A stretch of DNA of 64,000 nt. Source: Inonotus obliquus (Eukaryota > Basidiomycota > Agaricomycetes > Hymenochaetales > Hymenochaetaceae). Where the stretch lies: contig JAJHTX010000002.1 of assembly GCA_032164295.1 (NCBI GenBank), forward strand, positions 62,001 to 126,000. Direction: 5' to 3'. Shown here piece by piece: positions 1 to 12,214 of the stretch. Positions within the stretch are counted from its first letter, which is position 1. Each line of letters starts with the position of its first letter. The translations under genes and the position numbers were made by a program. Below the pieces are notes generated by a model. It searched no databases. It saw nothing but the letters and a program-made list of their open reading frames with translations, and was not told the DNA's origin.

Positions 1-1180
1 GTCTTTGCTTAGATTGCGAGGTACCAAAATATCTGACGAAGAACGGATGACCTCCAGAACACGCGTGCGCCCTGCTTCTTCTTGAGCACGTTTGAGAGAT
101 GCGCCAACACGCGATGCAAGAAGCGATTGCTGCATCAACGGTGTCACACGATGAGGCGGAATAGGAGGGGGCGAGGAGTCCTTCATAGACGACGAGGAGC
201 TCGAGACTGAGTTGCTGGAAGTGGCCGGATGCGAAGGAACGGTATATGGAGGTTTTGCGGGCAATGGCGGAGGCCTTGGTGAAATACTCGACGAAGATAT
301 GTGAGCCGGTTTGCGCGGGGGGAGTGGTGGGGTACGTCCCGATCCAGAGTTAGGCTCGTATGTTCCCGAATGGGTTTTAGCGCGCTGAAGGAACGGATTT
401 GTTGAGCCTGGTGGCACACCAACGCCAGCAGCGCGGGGCTTGGACAATGTGGGATGACCAGAGGGAGTAGAAGAAAGTGATGCTCGCCGAGGTGAGTCAG
501 CGTCTATATGGTTCGAAGGTTTTGGTGTAGCAGCGTCAGGTTGATAAACAGAAGAGTTACTACCAAAGAAAGGATTCAGGTGTGCGGATTCGAACTTGGG
601 TGATGAAGGAGGAGCATCCATAGTCGGGGGTTCGAGTTCGAAGACGGATCTGACATTTGTAGAGTTTGCAGGATGACGAGGAACTATGGGGGACGATGGT
701 TCGGCTGTGAACATGGGGAAGAATTAGCACTCTTTTGCCATTGGGCAGGTCATCACAGATACACACCTTGAATGAAAACACTTCCCTCATATATTTCCCC
801 TCCACGTCGAGCGTGCATTAAGAGACGCAATGCAGCAAGAAGCTGGCCACCAGACATTTCATTCTGTGGCATCTGAAGGACGAATAGATGCAAAACCTTA
901 GACGAGAGCGACTATTTTAGTGGACGGACGCGAGGATGCTGTATGAGACTGGAAAATTCACCTTGTCAATCTCTGAAGATCCAAGATCTCTGAACCGGCC
1001 CTTCATCCAAGCTCGAACGACGGGAAGGGCTACCTTCTTGTTTTCCAGCTCGTCGTCCGAGATGCGCATGGACGGCTTATCAACGTCGTCGAGAATATCA
1101 CGCAAAGCTTGGACATATTCGCTATATTCGGCATCTGAGAGGGCTGAGAGATGGAGGAATAAGCTTCGCTTGGGCGGCAT
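1..1180 (-). CDS. EH-like domain, proline-rich protein with NPF motifs (3' end outside window)
   Basis: Three exons can be followed: 1180-962, 872-767 and 704 to the window edge; the introns use GTGAAT and GTGTGT donors and the frame stays open. The first about 110 residues resemble a divergent EH (EF-hand-like) module: a helical start, a WMKGRF segment, then MSGGQLLAALRLL. The rest is Ser/Pro-rich and apparently disordered. It contains two Asn-Pro-Phe tripeptides (LNPFFG, TNPFLQ) and several PPLPPRKP and PPPIPPH stretches that look like SH3 ligands. NPF motifs are the classical ligands of EH domains in endocytic adaptors, so a role in endocytosis or actin patches is inferred. The first intron is the least certain because the alignment there is weak. 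Unsure: exact family and length, since the C terminus is missing. Confidence 0.6.
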
Positions 1181-4100
1181 GGGTGTGTCTATATGCGGAG
1201 GACGAGGAGGAGGGAGATACGCATGAGTAGCGTAGAGTACAACCTATTGCTGGTGTCGGTCGGTGCTCCGGTTCAGCTGCGGGCGCGGGGACATATGCGA
1301 ATGACGGCATTAGAAAAGCAGTGCAGAATGTGCGCCTTGGCATATCGGCTATTTCCGTATGATGGGGCTCGCGTTTATGCTGGCCCCAGCCGCAATCGAA
1401 ACCATAAATCGCATATTTTGGTGCTTATATTGAGATATGATCATATCTGTATAGCTGTACAACTAAGGATTGAAGTTTGTCCGCCGTGCTACCAGCTGCT
1501 ACCAATGAGATCTCAATATAAAGAGTCTCTGAGCCGAGGTGTCTTTATGAATCAGCGAGACTTGTTTGTTTCACAGCCAAAGGTTCCCAATCTAATCAAA
1601 GTACCACAAAATACGGGGAATACATCTTGCATCTTGCATCTTGCTATCGCTCATACGAGCTGGCATCGCCTGCAAAATAAAAGAATAAATCACAACCCAT
1701 TATACATTGCTTCTTGTCTGCCATGACATGAGATACCTCCTGCAATCAGTGACGATGGACCAAGTCTCCATTCGTCCGGATTCTTGGGCGAAAAACAGGT
1801 ATTATTAAGCTCGTAGACTAATGATATGTTCCGAGACTCTTGTTGGGATTTATCGCTATTCCTGTCATATCAACGAGTTGTATGTCTTGTTGATTGGAAG
1901 CTTGCTGGTTACGGGGCCGCGCAGCTCCTCGCATATTGAGGATGATCCTGGACCCGATAATTGAGTAGCCGCAACGAAGAACTGGAGTGAGAGATGAGGC
2001 AAGCCCGATACGCTCGTCTGGCAATGCGGAAAGGAACAACATATTGGAAATCCCAAGGGCTGCGAGCAAAATATGAGGGATTTACTGTGCTATTGACCCA
2101 GCATGACGCACATAGCATGACAAAATAGTAGGCGAAGCCATCCCGAACGAGGATGGAAAGCAAGTGTGTACGTGCAGTCCTATCTGTAAGGAAGAGCCGA
2201 TAAGTTGGGGATGTGGGATGCGCAAATCTAGCACTTACAAGAGTGCAATCCTCTCACTAACGTGAGGACGAGAAGTACCGTATCGAATGCTATGAGACCT
2301 GCCCATGCTGGTATAGTCATTGTCGGGTCCAGCGATACAAAGGCGCTCTGGCAACCCAAGATCGGACGAAGCCTGCAATAACATAAACAAAGAGCCTCAA
2401 AGAAATGCTGGATTCAGCTCACAAATCATCGATAGAGTCTGTACAGCCATAAAGAGACAATATCAAACACAGAACTATATGGACTTGGTCGAGCACGTAC
2501 AGTCGAAAACGAGCGTGATGCGTATCAATGTTACCAATATTACAATGTCCGTCGCCTTGAGGATAGCCACTGTTAGCGACGATAGCATGGTAGCAGCATG
2601 TTGCTATGATCTCACAATTAAGCTGAACCATAGTAGCGCAACAATATGGCGTCTTCGTTCCCATATTGCGATAATCCTCAGCACAACCACAACTGTGGTA
2701 CATCATGCTTATAAGTCTTCGGAGTCTGGTGGTAGAAGAGACGACGAACTTTGAAGTGGAATCAAGAAAATCAACATACCCCTACTATCGATTTAGTACA
2801 GACCTGACTGAAAGGACGAAAGAATCAAGCGCACCAAATACTCAAGAATGCTTCGAATCTACAACTAGAAATGATGCAATAAGTCGACGAGGGGCGGGAA
2901 GTTAGCCTTGTCGAATACCCACAACTATCAGGCGAGACTTTAGTGCACTGGGACACACTTGTATTGAATGAATGACGTACTGATTGCGGAGCTTGTAAGT
3001 CCACGGCATCTGCGTAAGTAGCACCGTAGACAGATAAATCAGTATATCACCACGAAACGGGGTGGTATACTAACAGGCAAGGAAGAGTATTTCTTCAATT
3101 GCTACGGGGTACCTCACAATAAAATAAAGCCATTTCCCATATGACCATTTCGCTGGCCAAATTAGTGAGCGCTGAAGACCATCGATGAATACAAATCGAT
3201 TCCCGTAGCACGCCAAATAACAGACCTCTCTGAAAGGAGATTGTATTAGCAATTCTTCTTTATTGGGAAGGAGCAATAATGAAACGGACATACTGTTCAA
3301 TAGTCAACAAAATATCATAAAGCATGCAGGTCACGGCAGTCACTGTGTAGTTTAGACGTCAGAACAAGGAGTCGGTGGGGCTGCCATTAATAATTACCGT
3401 CAAGGTACTGAACGAAGGAAGTATGAGACTGCTTTGGCATAATGTTTATATTTTTAGGGCATACCTTGAAGGTCCTCAGATCACTGACTGCCGTGTTCAA
3501 CAGCTTTAGGGCATCCTGGAGGCGCAGACCACTGTCGTTATGAGTCGAGCTCATGGGGAGTGAGATAGTCAAGTCGAGCACTGCCGGTGAGATTATATTC
3601 CGTGAGCATCCTGATCCGCAACTCCTTATAGATTAATGCACTTCTATCGAGATCAATGCCGCGTCACTCACTCAGCACGGACAGAAACGACGAAGGAACG
3701 ACGGAGAATACCTTATCGTACATATTAGGCAAGGTTTGATCACCAATGCAACACCGACTAATCCTCAGAAGGAGCAAAGGCTCCTGGTGCCCTGGGGGTG
3801 ATTAGTTTTAACGCTATAGCCACTTTTAATTGGATTGCAGAACGCAGGTTGTTACAGCAACGAGATGTGCCGAAGGATCTGCAATTAATATTGACTGAGA
3901 AATGAAATTGAGGAGAGAGGATTGCGGGACGGACTGAAAATGAACAGTGACACTTTGAAACTCAAGGGCTTTTTTTTTTGCTCCATTAGGCAGTCAATCC
4001 AGGCACAGCCAAATGCTTGGCAAGTTGGATTCGCCATGGCAGAGCAGGCGACGCAGGTATGGGACGATGGGGATGATAAGAAAAACTCAAGAGCTCAAAT

Positions 4101-4998
4101 CGACAAGGACAGGATAAACAACCTCGGCCGTCCCCGACTTTACAGTAACCTGATAGGCATCGGTCCGGGCACCTGGCTGTCTGGGTCCAGACGATGCGTA
4201 TCTGGGTTTCATAGCATTCTTGCCAAAGCGAAAGGTATTGATCGTTCGGCAAGATATGATTAGAATTGATGAGAGGATGATGATTTTTTGAGTAGAACCG
4301 GTAAACCACGCGAATTTGCATATGCGTGCTGGGCTGCTATATAGTATACAGAACAATCTACACGACAAGGATGCTGTCAAGCTTCGTTGATGGTGCGGCA
4401 GTGAGTGTCGAGGAACTCGGACTCGGAGCGTTTCGAAAACTCTGTCGCCGGGCTGGAAGATGAGGTAAGCTCGGGGAATGCCGCTGCTCCCAAGCTTGTA
4501 TTCAGGCGGTAAGAAGACGCTGAGGCAGGGATGGCTTTCACTCACACGGAGTTCAGTATAGCAGAGTCGATCCTGGAGCAACTCCTTGAGGGCTCGTCTG
4601 ATTATATATCGCACTGCTCTACTCGGGTATACAACGTAGCCTCCAACAAGTATTTACTATTGCACTTACAGAGCTTACAAAAGTCATCGGTCGCGCTGTG
4701 TACACCATGAGCACTCCTCGGAAGAACATGAGTTGGTCCACTAGATGGACAGTACAGGCATCAACACCCTCAAAATTACCAGACAGTTTGACCAATATAC
4801 CTGTATGCTGTTGCTGCTGACCAGATGTCCTGATCTCAGATACACAATCCACTCTTTCGAGATTGAAATTTTTACTGGACAGAGTAGCCGACAGTGTGTA
4901 ACAATCTGTAATCGTGGGAAATGAGATAGTGGATCCATTTGTAGTCCGACAATGCCTCATATGGCTCTACTCATCGAGCCTCTTCATCGTCCTTCGCG
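1181..4998. other. 3.8-kb stretch without a recognisable gene
   Basis: Open frames here are short, overlap on both strands and show no family motif. The best are two minus-strand frames at 4087-4614 and 4619-4960, the latter starting about 40 bp from the divergently oriented karyopherin start. They could belong to one small spliced gene, but I could not identify a domain or a consistent splice model. No repeat or RNA gene was recognised. Confidence 0.4.
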
Positions 4999-7900
4999 AT
5001 GGAGGTCGCGGCCAATGTTCCCCAGCATGTGTCTGTTGAACTCACCCAAATTCTTGCTAACCTGGTTCTCGGAGACAATGAGATTCGCTCAAAGTAAATC
5101 TCGAAGTCCTTCGTTCTTTGTAGATGCACTGACTTCCCATTATAGCGCAGAAAAGGTCGTCAATGAGCGTTTGGCACAGTCTCCTGAGCTCTACATACTT
5201 GCCGTGGCAACCTTCGCCATAACGGCGCCAGATGAGCAAATGAGAGCATTTTCTCTTATTCTCCTTCGTCGTCTGCTCTTTAGACCACCGCAGGCCCTGC
5301 CAAACTCACACACATCAGCTCCTAGCGCCTCCTCGTCTTCGGGACCTCACGCTCCACGCCTCACTTTATACGACCATCTCTCCGAACAGACAAGGGAATC
5401 GCTCGAGCGTATTGTACTCCACGCATTAAGCGCAGAGCAGGCGCACAGCGTGAAGGCGAAGGCAGCCGATACTGTAACAGATCTTGCAAATGCGTCGTTC
5501 CAGCGGGGCCGCCCATGGCCAACGCTGCAGGGTGCTGTCTTTCGTGCTGCCGGGAGCAATCCTAGCTCAAGGGAGTGCGCATACAGAATACTGGAGAGAT
5601 GCCAGGTGTTGGTTGCCGATGCGCCTTCAGAGATTTTCGTCCGTGGAATGGCAGATACTTCTGTAGAGGTGAGGCTGGAATTCTTCCTGCACTAGCATAT
5701 GGCGTACATTCATCTAATCTAACTTCATAAACGGCATACGAAAGGTTCGCCTGGCAGCCCTCAAGGCTACAGTCGCATCGCTAAATGCAACGTCACCATT
5801 ATCGCCTTCAACAGCTCATTCAACATTGTTAGGGCGAGCACTTGCGACGCTTCCTGCGGCACCCTCATCCCATACAACTAGGTTTCTTAATTCCCTCACA
5901 CCACTAGCTGGAACACACCCCACACTGTTCGCACCTCATCTAAATGATCTGTTGCGCATTCTGCCTGGAATCATTCTAAATCAAAAGGAGTATGATGCTG
6001 GTCCTACACCAACTGTCGCCAGGCCATTCCCTAATGGTTCTGGATCCGTATTCCAGTTTCCACCAATCTCAAAGCCACCCGAGAGCCGTTTCGATGATGA
6101 TGACGATGAAAGGGAAGAGACGAGACGAGCGGCTCTTGAGTTGATGGTGTCATTGAGTGAAGCACGACCATCGCTTGCAAGGCGTGTCGATGGCTGGCTT
6201 CCCGCGCTCGTGAAAGCCTGCCTCGAAGGTATCGCGGAGCTTCCAGATGACGAAGAGACTCTCGCAGCGTGGCTTGATGCGGATCCTGTAGACGATCCGA
6301 CCGACACAACCTATCCTCACGTCTTCGAACAAGCCCTCGACCGACTTTCATGCGCGTTCTCAGGTACTCCGATACTTCAACTTGCATTCCAATTTATACC
6401 CGGTATGCTTGCTAGCCATGACTGGCGCTTACGGCACGGAGCATTAATGGCGATTGCATCTATGGCTGAAGGAGGCGCACGCGTGATGGAAGGTGAACTC
6501 GCAAGAGTCATTGCTCTGATAATGAACGCTTTCAACGATCCCCATCCACGTGTGCGCTATTCAGCGTGCCAATGCATAGGTCAGCTATGTACCGATCTTG
6601 AAGATGTTGTGCAAGAACGGCATCACACGGAGGTGTTTGGAGCACTACTTCGGACACTTAATGCGCCAGAGTCAAGAGTGCATTCTCACGCAGCGGCAGC
6701 ATTAATCAACGTATGTGAAGGTGTAGCCCATGCGACACTTCTTCCTTATCTCGATGCCCTGGTAGGTGCGCTACTACGCCTACTCGAGACTCAGGTTTCT
6801 CCGGTCGATGGTAAAGTGAAAAGCTATGTGCAAGAACAAGCAGTTACGACCCTCGCAATGGTCGCTGACGCTAGTGAGGGCGAGTTTGGAAGACATTACA
6901 AGACGATTATGCCACTCCTACTGAACGTATTGAGAAATGCTGGTAGCGCCAGTGAACACCGGAAGCTCCGCTGGAAGGCGATGGAATGTGCTGGCTTGGT
7001 AGCAATCGCAGTCGGCCGAGATACTTTCAGGCCCGATTCTGCCGAATTTATCGAGTTGCTCATGAAGATACAAAGTAGGCGCCCTTGTGACTTACGGGCA
7101 ATACAAGACGCTGATGTACTTTAGACAGCCCAGCTGACCCTGGTGACACTATGCTCAACCATTACCTTATTGCAACTTGGGCGAAAGTCTGTCAAGCGTT
7201 GGGTCCAGAATTTGAGCCATATTTACCCATTGTGATGCCTCCATTACTGCACGCTGCTAGCGCGAAGGCAGATGTATCTGTTTGGGGTGCGTGATTTAAC
7301 GCGTTGAGTTTTGCCTATAACTAATGTCATAGGATAGACGAAGACGAGGAAGGAGAGGGAGTCGAGCGTGAGGGCTGGGAGACTATGTCAATAGATGGAC
7401 AGCAGGTAGGTATCAAAACGAGTGCGATTGAGGAAAAATGTCAAGCATTCGAAACACTCGTCGTTTACGCGTCGACGCTCGGGGCTCGTTTCGCTCCGTA
7501 CCTACCACAATCGCTTGAGCTCGTCTTGCCTGGACTGAAGTTTTTCTTCCATGAAGGTGTCAGGGAGGCGTGTGCCGTGTATGCCCGTTACTGCTTATCG
7601 TAATTTGATTTGATTAATAATTTGTTCGTGATTTCATAGAGTCATTCCTGTCCTATTGGTATGCGGAAAACAATCTGGGACGCTTACACCACAGATGCTA
7701 CACGCTGTGTTTGCGCAGCTCATTGGGGTTTCACGGGGCGAAGCAGATGCATCGTTCCTAGCCTCACTTTTCCGATGTATTTCGGACTGCATCCGGGTAG
7801 CTGGTGGGAGTGCGGGGAACGAGCCTGGGACTTCACCCGCTGATGCACTCCCTCATGATATTAGAGAAGGAATCCTTGGAGCAGTGCGTCACCAGCTTCA

Positions 7901-8156
7901 GGGGCTGGCGGATAAACGTAAGGCGCGAATGAGACGGTTCTCGATGGGAGATGACGGGTCACATGATGGACGAGTGAGTGCAGAGGAGCTGGAAGAGGAA
8001 CGAGAGGATGTTGCCTTATTAGAGGAGCTAGAGGACTTTGCATTGGATGATATTACGAAGCTGCTTAAGCTTTTTGACCCATCGCATTCTCTTCTGGTGG
8101 CTGTGGGCAGTGTGCGAGAGCTCGGGATACGGGGAGAAGTGGAAGATGGGGATTGA
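4999..8156 (+). CDS. Importin-beta family karyopherin (Kap121/importin-5 type)
   Basis: Six exons join in frame: 4999-5093, 5146-5668, 5745-7074, 7125-7286, 7338-7569 and 7640-8156, giving 952 residues. The protein is an all-helical HEAT-repeat array. Family landmarks are an N-terminal importin-N-like segment (LGDNEIRSNAEKVVNERL), the mid-protein repeat HPRVRYSACQCIGQLCTDLE, and the C-terminal block GIKTSAIEEKCQAFETLVVY followed by LKFFFHEGVREA, which matches importin-5/Pse1 closely. Karyopherins of this type carry ribosomal proteins, histones and other cargo through the nuclear pore and release them on Ran-GTP. The C terminus is odd: after an acidic linker (EELEEERED) the protein stops about 170 residues past the GVREA block, whereas importin-5/Pse1 continue for roughly 180 more residues of HEAT repeats. 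The start was chosen as the first ATG that splices in frame into the conserved NAEK motif. Confidence 0.9.
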
Positions 8157-8741
8157 GAATTAGCATGCATGTATGCATTGGATGTAAAATGAAACTAAAT
8201 TATTGAGGGGCGGACCTGCAGAGCGTTGTTTATGTCGATGCCAAGTGAACGAGCCACATGTGGGTGTGAAAGTTCTCTCGGGAAATTCGATATATCGTGG
8301 AAAATGTTCCGATCAGTCGTGTGACCTTCATCAGGGGTTAGCACTCTCCTTTCCCATTCCATTGTCGAAAACAAAACAAAATAAAATGCACTTCACTACA
8401 CTATTTTCTTCTCTTTTTCTTTCTCATCTTCACCTGCTTATAATCAAACATGCAAGTGTTCGTTAGTCGTGGGTGTGGTTGGTGGTGATCATCGCCGGGA
8501 GCAGTTGTCTGAATCAAGAATCGAAACTTTTGGTTTTGGTTTCTCCCGGTCCACGGGACCCGTCTGTAGGCAGGGGTAGTTGACGGTGCAAATGGTTACC
8601 TAGGCTTTATTTATTCTACTCATAAACGACCACGACGGCAGCGACCACGGCGTGGTGGTAAACAGCGACAGAGTCGACAACCCCCTCTCGTCCGGGTGCG
8701 TCACACACCTGTCAGCCTATTTCTCAAGGACTATAGAATCA
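8157..8741. other. Intergenic, no gene seen
   Basis: Separates the karyopherin stop from the first ATG of the Ser/Pro-rich gene. It contains pyrimidine-rich runs near 8390-8440 (ttttcttctctttttctttc) of the kind common in fungal promoters and UTRs. No coding signal beyond short chance frames. Confidence 0.5.
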
Positions 8742-11700
8742 ATGTCGTCGACGTGTAAGGGTGTTGTCCATGATCTATCTTCCTGCCCAAAGCCCTCCCC
8801 AGACTATCCTCCAACATTTCCGAGTTCCATGTCGTCCTGCGCATTCAAGGCTCCCTCTCAATCATCCCGCTTTATCACACCCTACTCTCGCGCTGCTGAC
8901 GAGAACAGTGGTGCACCGAATCCGAGTTCTTCCAGCCGGTCAGTACTCAAGACTGCACCGCCGTCACGTCCCTTGCCTTCGTTGCCGCTCGAGGCCGAGT
9001 CAAAACCAAAAACTACTGGTGATCCAAGGAAACTATTAGCTACCAGGCACAAGTCGTTCGAGGAGACACGGACCTCACTGTCATCTGTTGCAGACGTAGC
9101 GCGCAACTCTGGCCTGTGAGTCAACCTCCATAACTTTCGTTCTTGATGCCCTCCGTCACTTGTGTGGCTTCCTATTATACCTTGCTATTCGATTCGAAAA
9201 ATTAGCCTATTGTTCGTTTCCCATTCATTTATTTCGTTGTCCAAACTATCCATTATTACACCATCCTATTTCGTCGATGTTTTCACTGAGACAAACTTCT
9301 TACAGACTCCACACCTCTCTTTCACTGTCGACACCAATGGGAGAAACTCGGAAGCTGGTACCTATTACCCACGACCAACTTGTTGAGAGTGAAATCGAAG
9401 AGAAATCGATGCCCACTTCGTAAGCTAGCTCTTTGGCTTATGACCAAATCAAGCGCACTTAATCATTAATATAGAGCCCCTTTACCTCAAGGAAAGCTTG
9501 CAGATCCACCCTCCCTTTACCAGCCGCAATCAAAGTCAGGTTTGCTCAAACGACTGAAGATGCGTCTGGCTGGATCACGCTCGTCCCCTTCCTTGCGACC
9601 CGTTGCTGTCTCTTTCAAGGAATCACCGAAGGACATTTCCTCTGAAACGGTCCAGTATTCTCGCGAGCACACGAAACTGTCAGCAAACGCTAACGCCGTT
9701 CCGGCCCGACTCAATCTTCCGGTTCCCGATGATAAATCCAAAGTTCCTGTAAAATCTCAACAAAGTCTAAATCCTCGGCTTTCATTTGGGGCTCTTCAGG
9801 AAAGGCGCGCGGAGAAGCGCGAGGCGAGGGTAAGGGAAGAACAGTATGCAACAAATGCCAGAAGGGCTGCAGCATTAGCGAAAACAGGCTTACTCCCTGC
9901 TAGTCGCCGGTATTCCATAGTCGCCCTACCTGGTAATGGTGGTGATTCGGGGTGCTTAAGGCCGCCTCCATTTGATCCTTTTGCAAGGGATCAGACACAG
10001 CATGACGAAGGTAGCGGTGATCGTGTAGCGATCGAAAACTCCGCCCATAGTAGGAAGGAAGGGAGATTGACCGCGGCAGAGATTATCATTCGAGAGTGGA
10101 AGGAAAGAAATGCTCCTGTAATCGAGCAAACGAGTACATCACCATCCGAGGACGCGAATGACGGAGTGGAACCACGGGAAGCGAAAGCCGCCGTAAAGCC
10201 GACCACGCCCCGCAGTTCAGTAGTACGGCTTCAGTCTGTAGACTCAGTGTTAGTGGCAGAGCGCGGAATTCCGTCGGAATGCTCTCCGGAAACAGCGCCT
10301 AAGGAGGGTGACTGTCGTCGCAGTGTCATGAACAGCCTCATCCCGGCCAAAGAGACCCTGGTACGCGGTGTTCCTCCGTCCTCGCATCCGACTACAAAGG
10401 GCAACCAGAGAGAATGTATGTTACCTCCGCAACCGCCTTCAAAGGCTTCACGAGTGTCCCAGGGATCCTTCGGGTATTTTGAGGGTTTGGACGCTACTCG
10501 GGAGTCTGAGCCAGAAGTACCAGACAAAAGAAAGGTGGAGACGGAGGCGGAGGCGGAGATCTGTAGAGATATTCTCGAGAGGAAGGATGTATTGGGTGAA
10601 AAGGTTGCGCTAAGCCATTGGTGCTTCCCTGCATCAGTGCCTCCGAAGGCGGATCCATTAAAAACACCGATTCAAGGAGGAGAGGACCATGTTGTTACTC
10701 ATTCAACTTCTTCGGAGAGCTCTGAAACAGGTTCATCGAGGATGAGTACAACCACTCTCTCCAGACGGGTTAGATTATCATCTCGATTAGATGACTCGTT
10801 GCCTATTCGCCCCCTTGAGCTAGCTGGGAAGGGTCGGGAACTTCATACCAACGAACCGTTGTCAGCTCGACCACAACTCCCACCTTCTCAGGTACTACGC
10901 CCGCCATCTCCTGGTTCCTCTGTTCCACACTCGCCACGTTCCCGTCAAAGATCGTCGACCGCACCATCTGTCTCTTCTCATTGTTCAAGGACTCAAAAAT
11001 CGAGCAACGTACCTGTCGTTCCTGTGCCGACGTTGACAGTATCCCTTCCTGCTCTTTCGCCTACGACGTCAACGGACACAGCAACTAGTGGCGGCTCCAC
11101 ACTTCCCCGAACTCCGAGCACATCCAGTCATGGGCATGGTCCTGGACGTGTCCTGGACGTGCCATTGGAGGTGGAAGAGGACGTTCTTCTGCCACATGAG
11201 CACACGGCCTTACCAAGCATAGTCGAGTTGAGGCCTAAAGTAGAACTGACCGGGGTCAAGGAATTTGGTCAATTAGCAAGACTTGCTGATTTAGATCCCG
11301 AGAGGTTCGACAATGGGGCTTTGCCACCTTTTCCACCCACTGTCTCCCGAGATTCTTCCATCGGGGGTACTGCGTCTCCGACCTCAGAATTAGACAGAAG
11401 AAAACGGGCTACTCTGTTTGGGAGACGGCGAACTACACATAACGATCCTGTGAGTCCAATCACCTGCCATCACTTATTTTAAATCCATCTTTCACTTCGG
11501 CGGTGCATCTGTTCGGTCCTTTTTCATATCCAAATGCATCACTAGAGAACTCGTGTTCGCACGTGCTGCTTGGACTTGCGCCCGCACCCCGATGGATTAT
11601 GCCTTTCTCTTATCATCTACCGTTTGATGCTGTGCTGACTTTATGAACCTCTTATCCTCTGTTTCCGCCACGGTATGTCGCAAAACTGCATGGTCACCGA

Positions 11701-12214
11701 TCATCGCCGTCACTCGGGTCTCCCACTGCCTTTCGCAATACTCGTTGCGTCCGGTTGTTCTGCCAATTTATGGACACCCCAGCCTATGATATCTATCCCG
11801 GAGCATAACTTGCCTGCTACGAAGGTTGACAAGCCGAGCCAGAACGAAGATCTTTCTGAGCAGCATCCACGACATGTCTCATCATTCACGAATCTCAGGC
11901 GCACGGTAACATATGTCACAGTAGGTATTGCCGGTGCGGCCCTGCGTTCTTCCCGCGATCGCAGTCCACTTCACCAAGCGACAGAGTCATCCCCTAGGCC
12001 ACCTACATCTCTTCATTCAGATGAATCCGGCGGAAACTCCCTTTCACCGACTTGCGCTGTCGCCTCGACTCCAAACCAGCGCAATACGAGGATAGGACTC
12101 CGACCACGTCCTTTGAACCCAACAATGCATTCACGAGGCAGTATACTTATGGAGACTCACGCTATCGAAGACGTCGAAAGTCGGCGGCTTGCTGAGCTTG
12201 CATTTCTGGACTAA
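8742..12214 (+). CDS. Ser/Pro/Thr-rich, mostly disordered protein of unknown function
   Basis: Exons 8742-9115, 9306-9419 and 9475-11449 splice in frame with good GT/AG sites. The 3' part is unresolved: at least one more exon lies between about 11460 and 12214, where the open frame at 11675-12214 ends in LAELAFLD. The protein is low-complexity, with many Ser, Pro, Arg and Thr residues. It has one helical, charged stretch (RRAEKREARVREEQYATNAR, about residue 260), a short helix (LTAAEIIIREWKER), and a more ordered acidic block near the end of exon 3 (VKEFGQLARLADLDPERF). I recognise no domain. Such proteins in basidiomycetes are often signalling or cytoskeletal scaffolds, but nothing here proves that. 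The start is the first ATG of an open frame that splices onward. The exact C terminus is uncertain, and two overlapping open frames at 11463-11646 compete for it. Confidence 0.55.

Noticed and set aside
1193..1726. 177-codon plus-strand frame
   Set aside because: It overlaps no conserved motif, has a composition unlike nearby genes and partly overlaps the UTR of the minus-strand gene.
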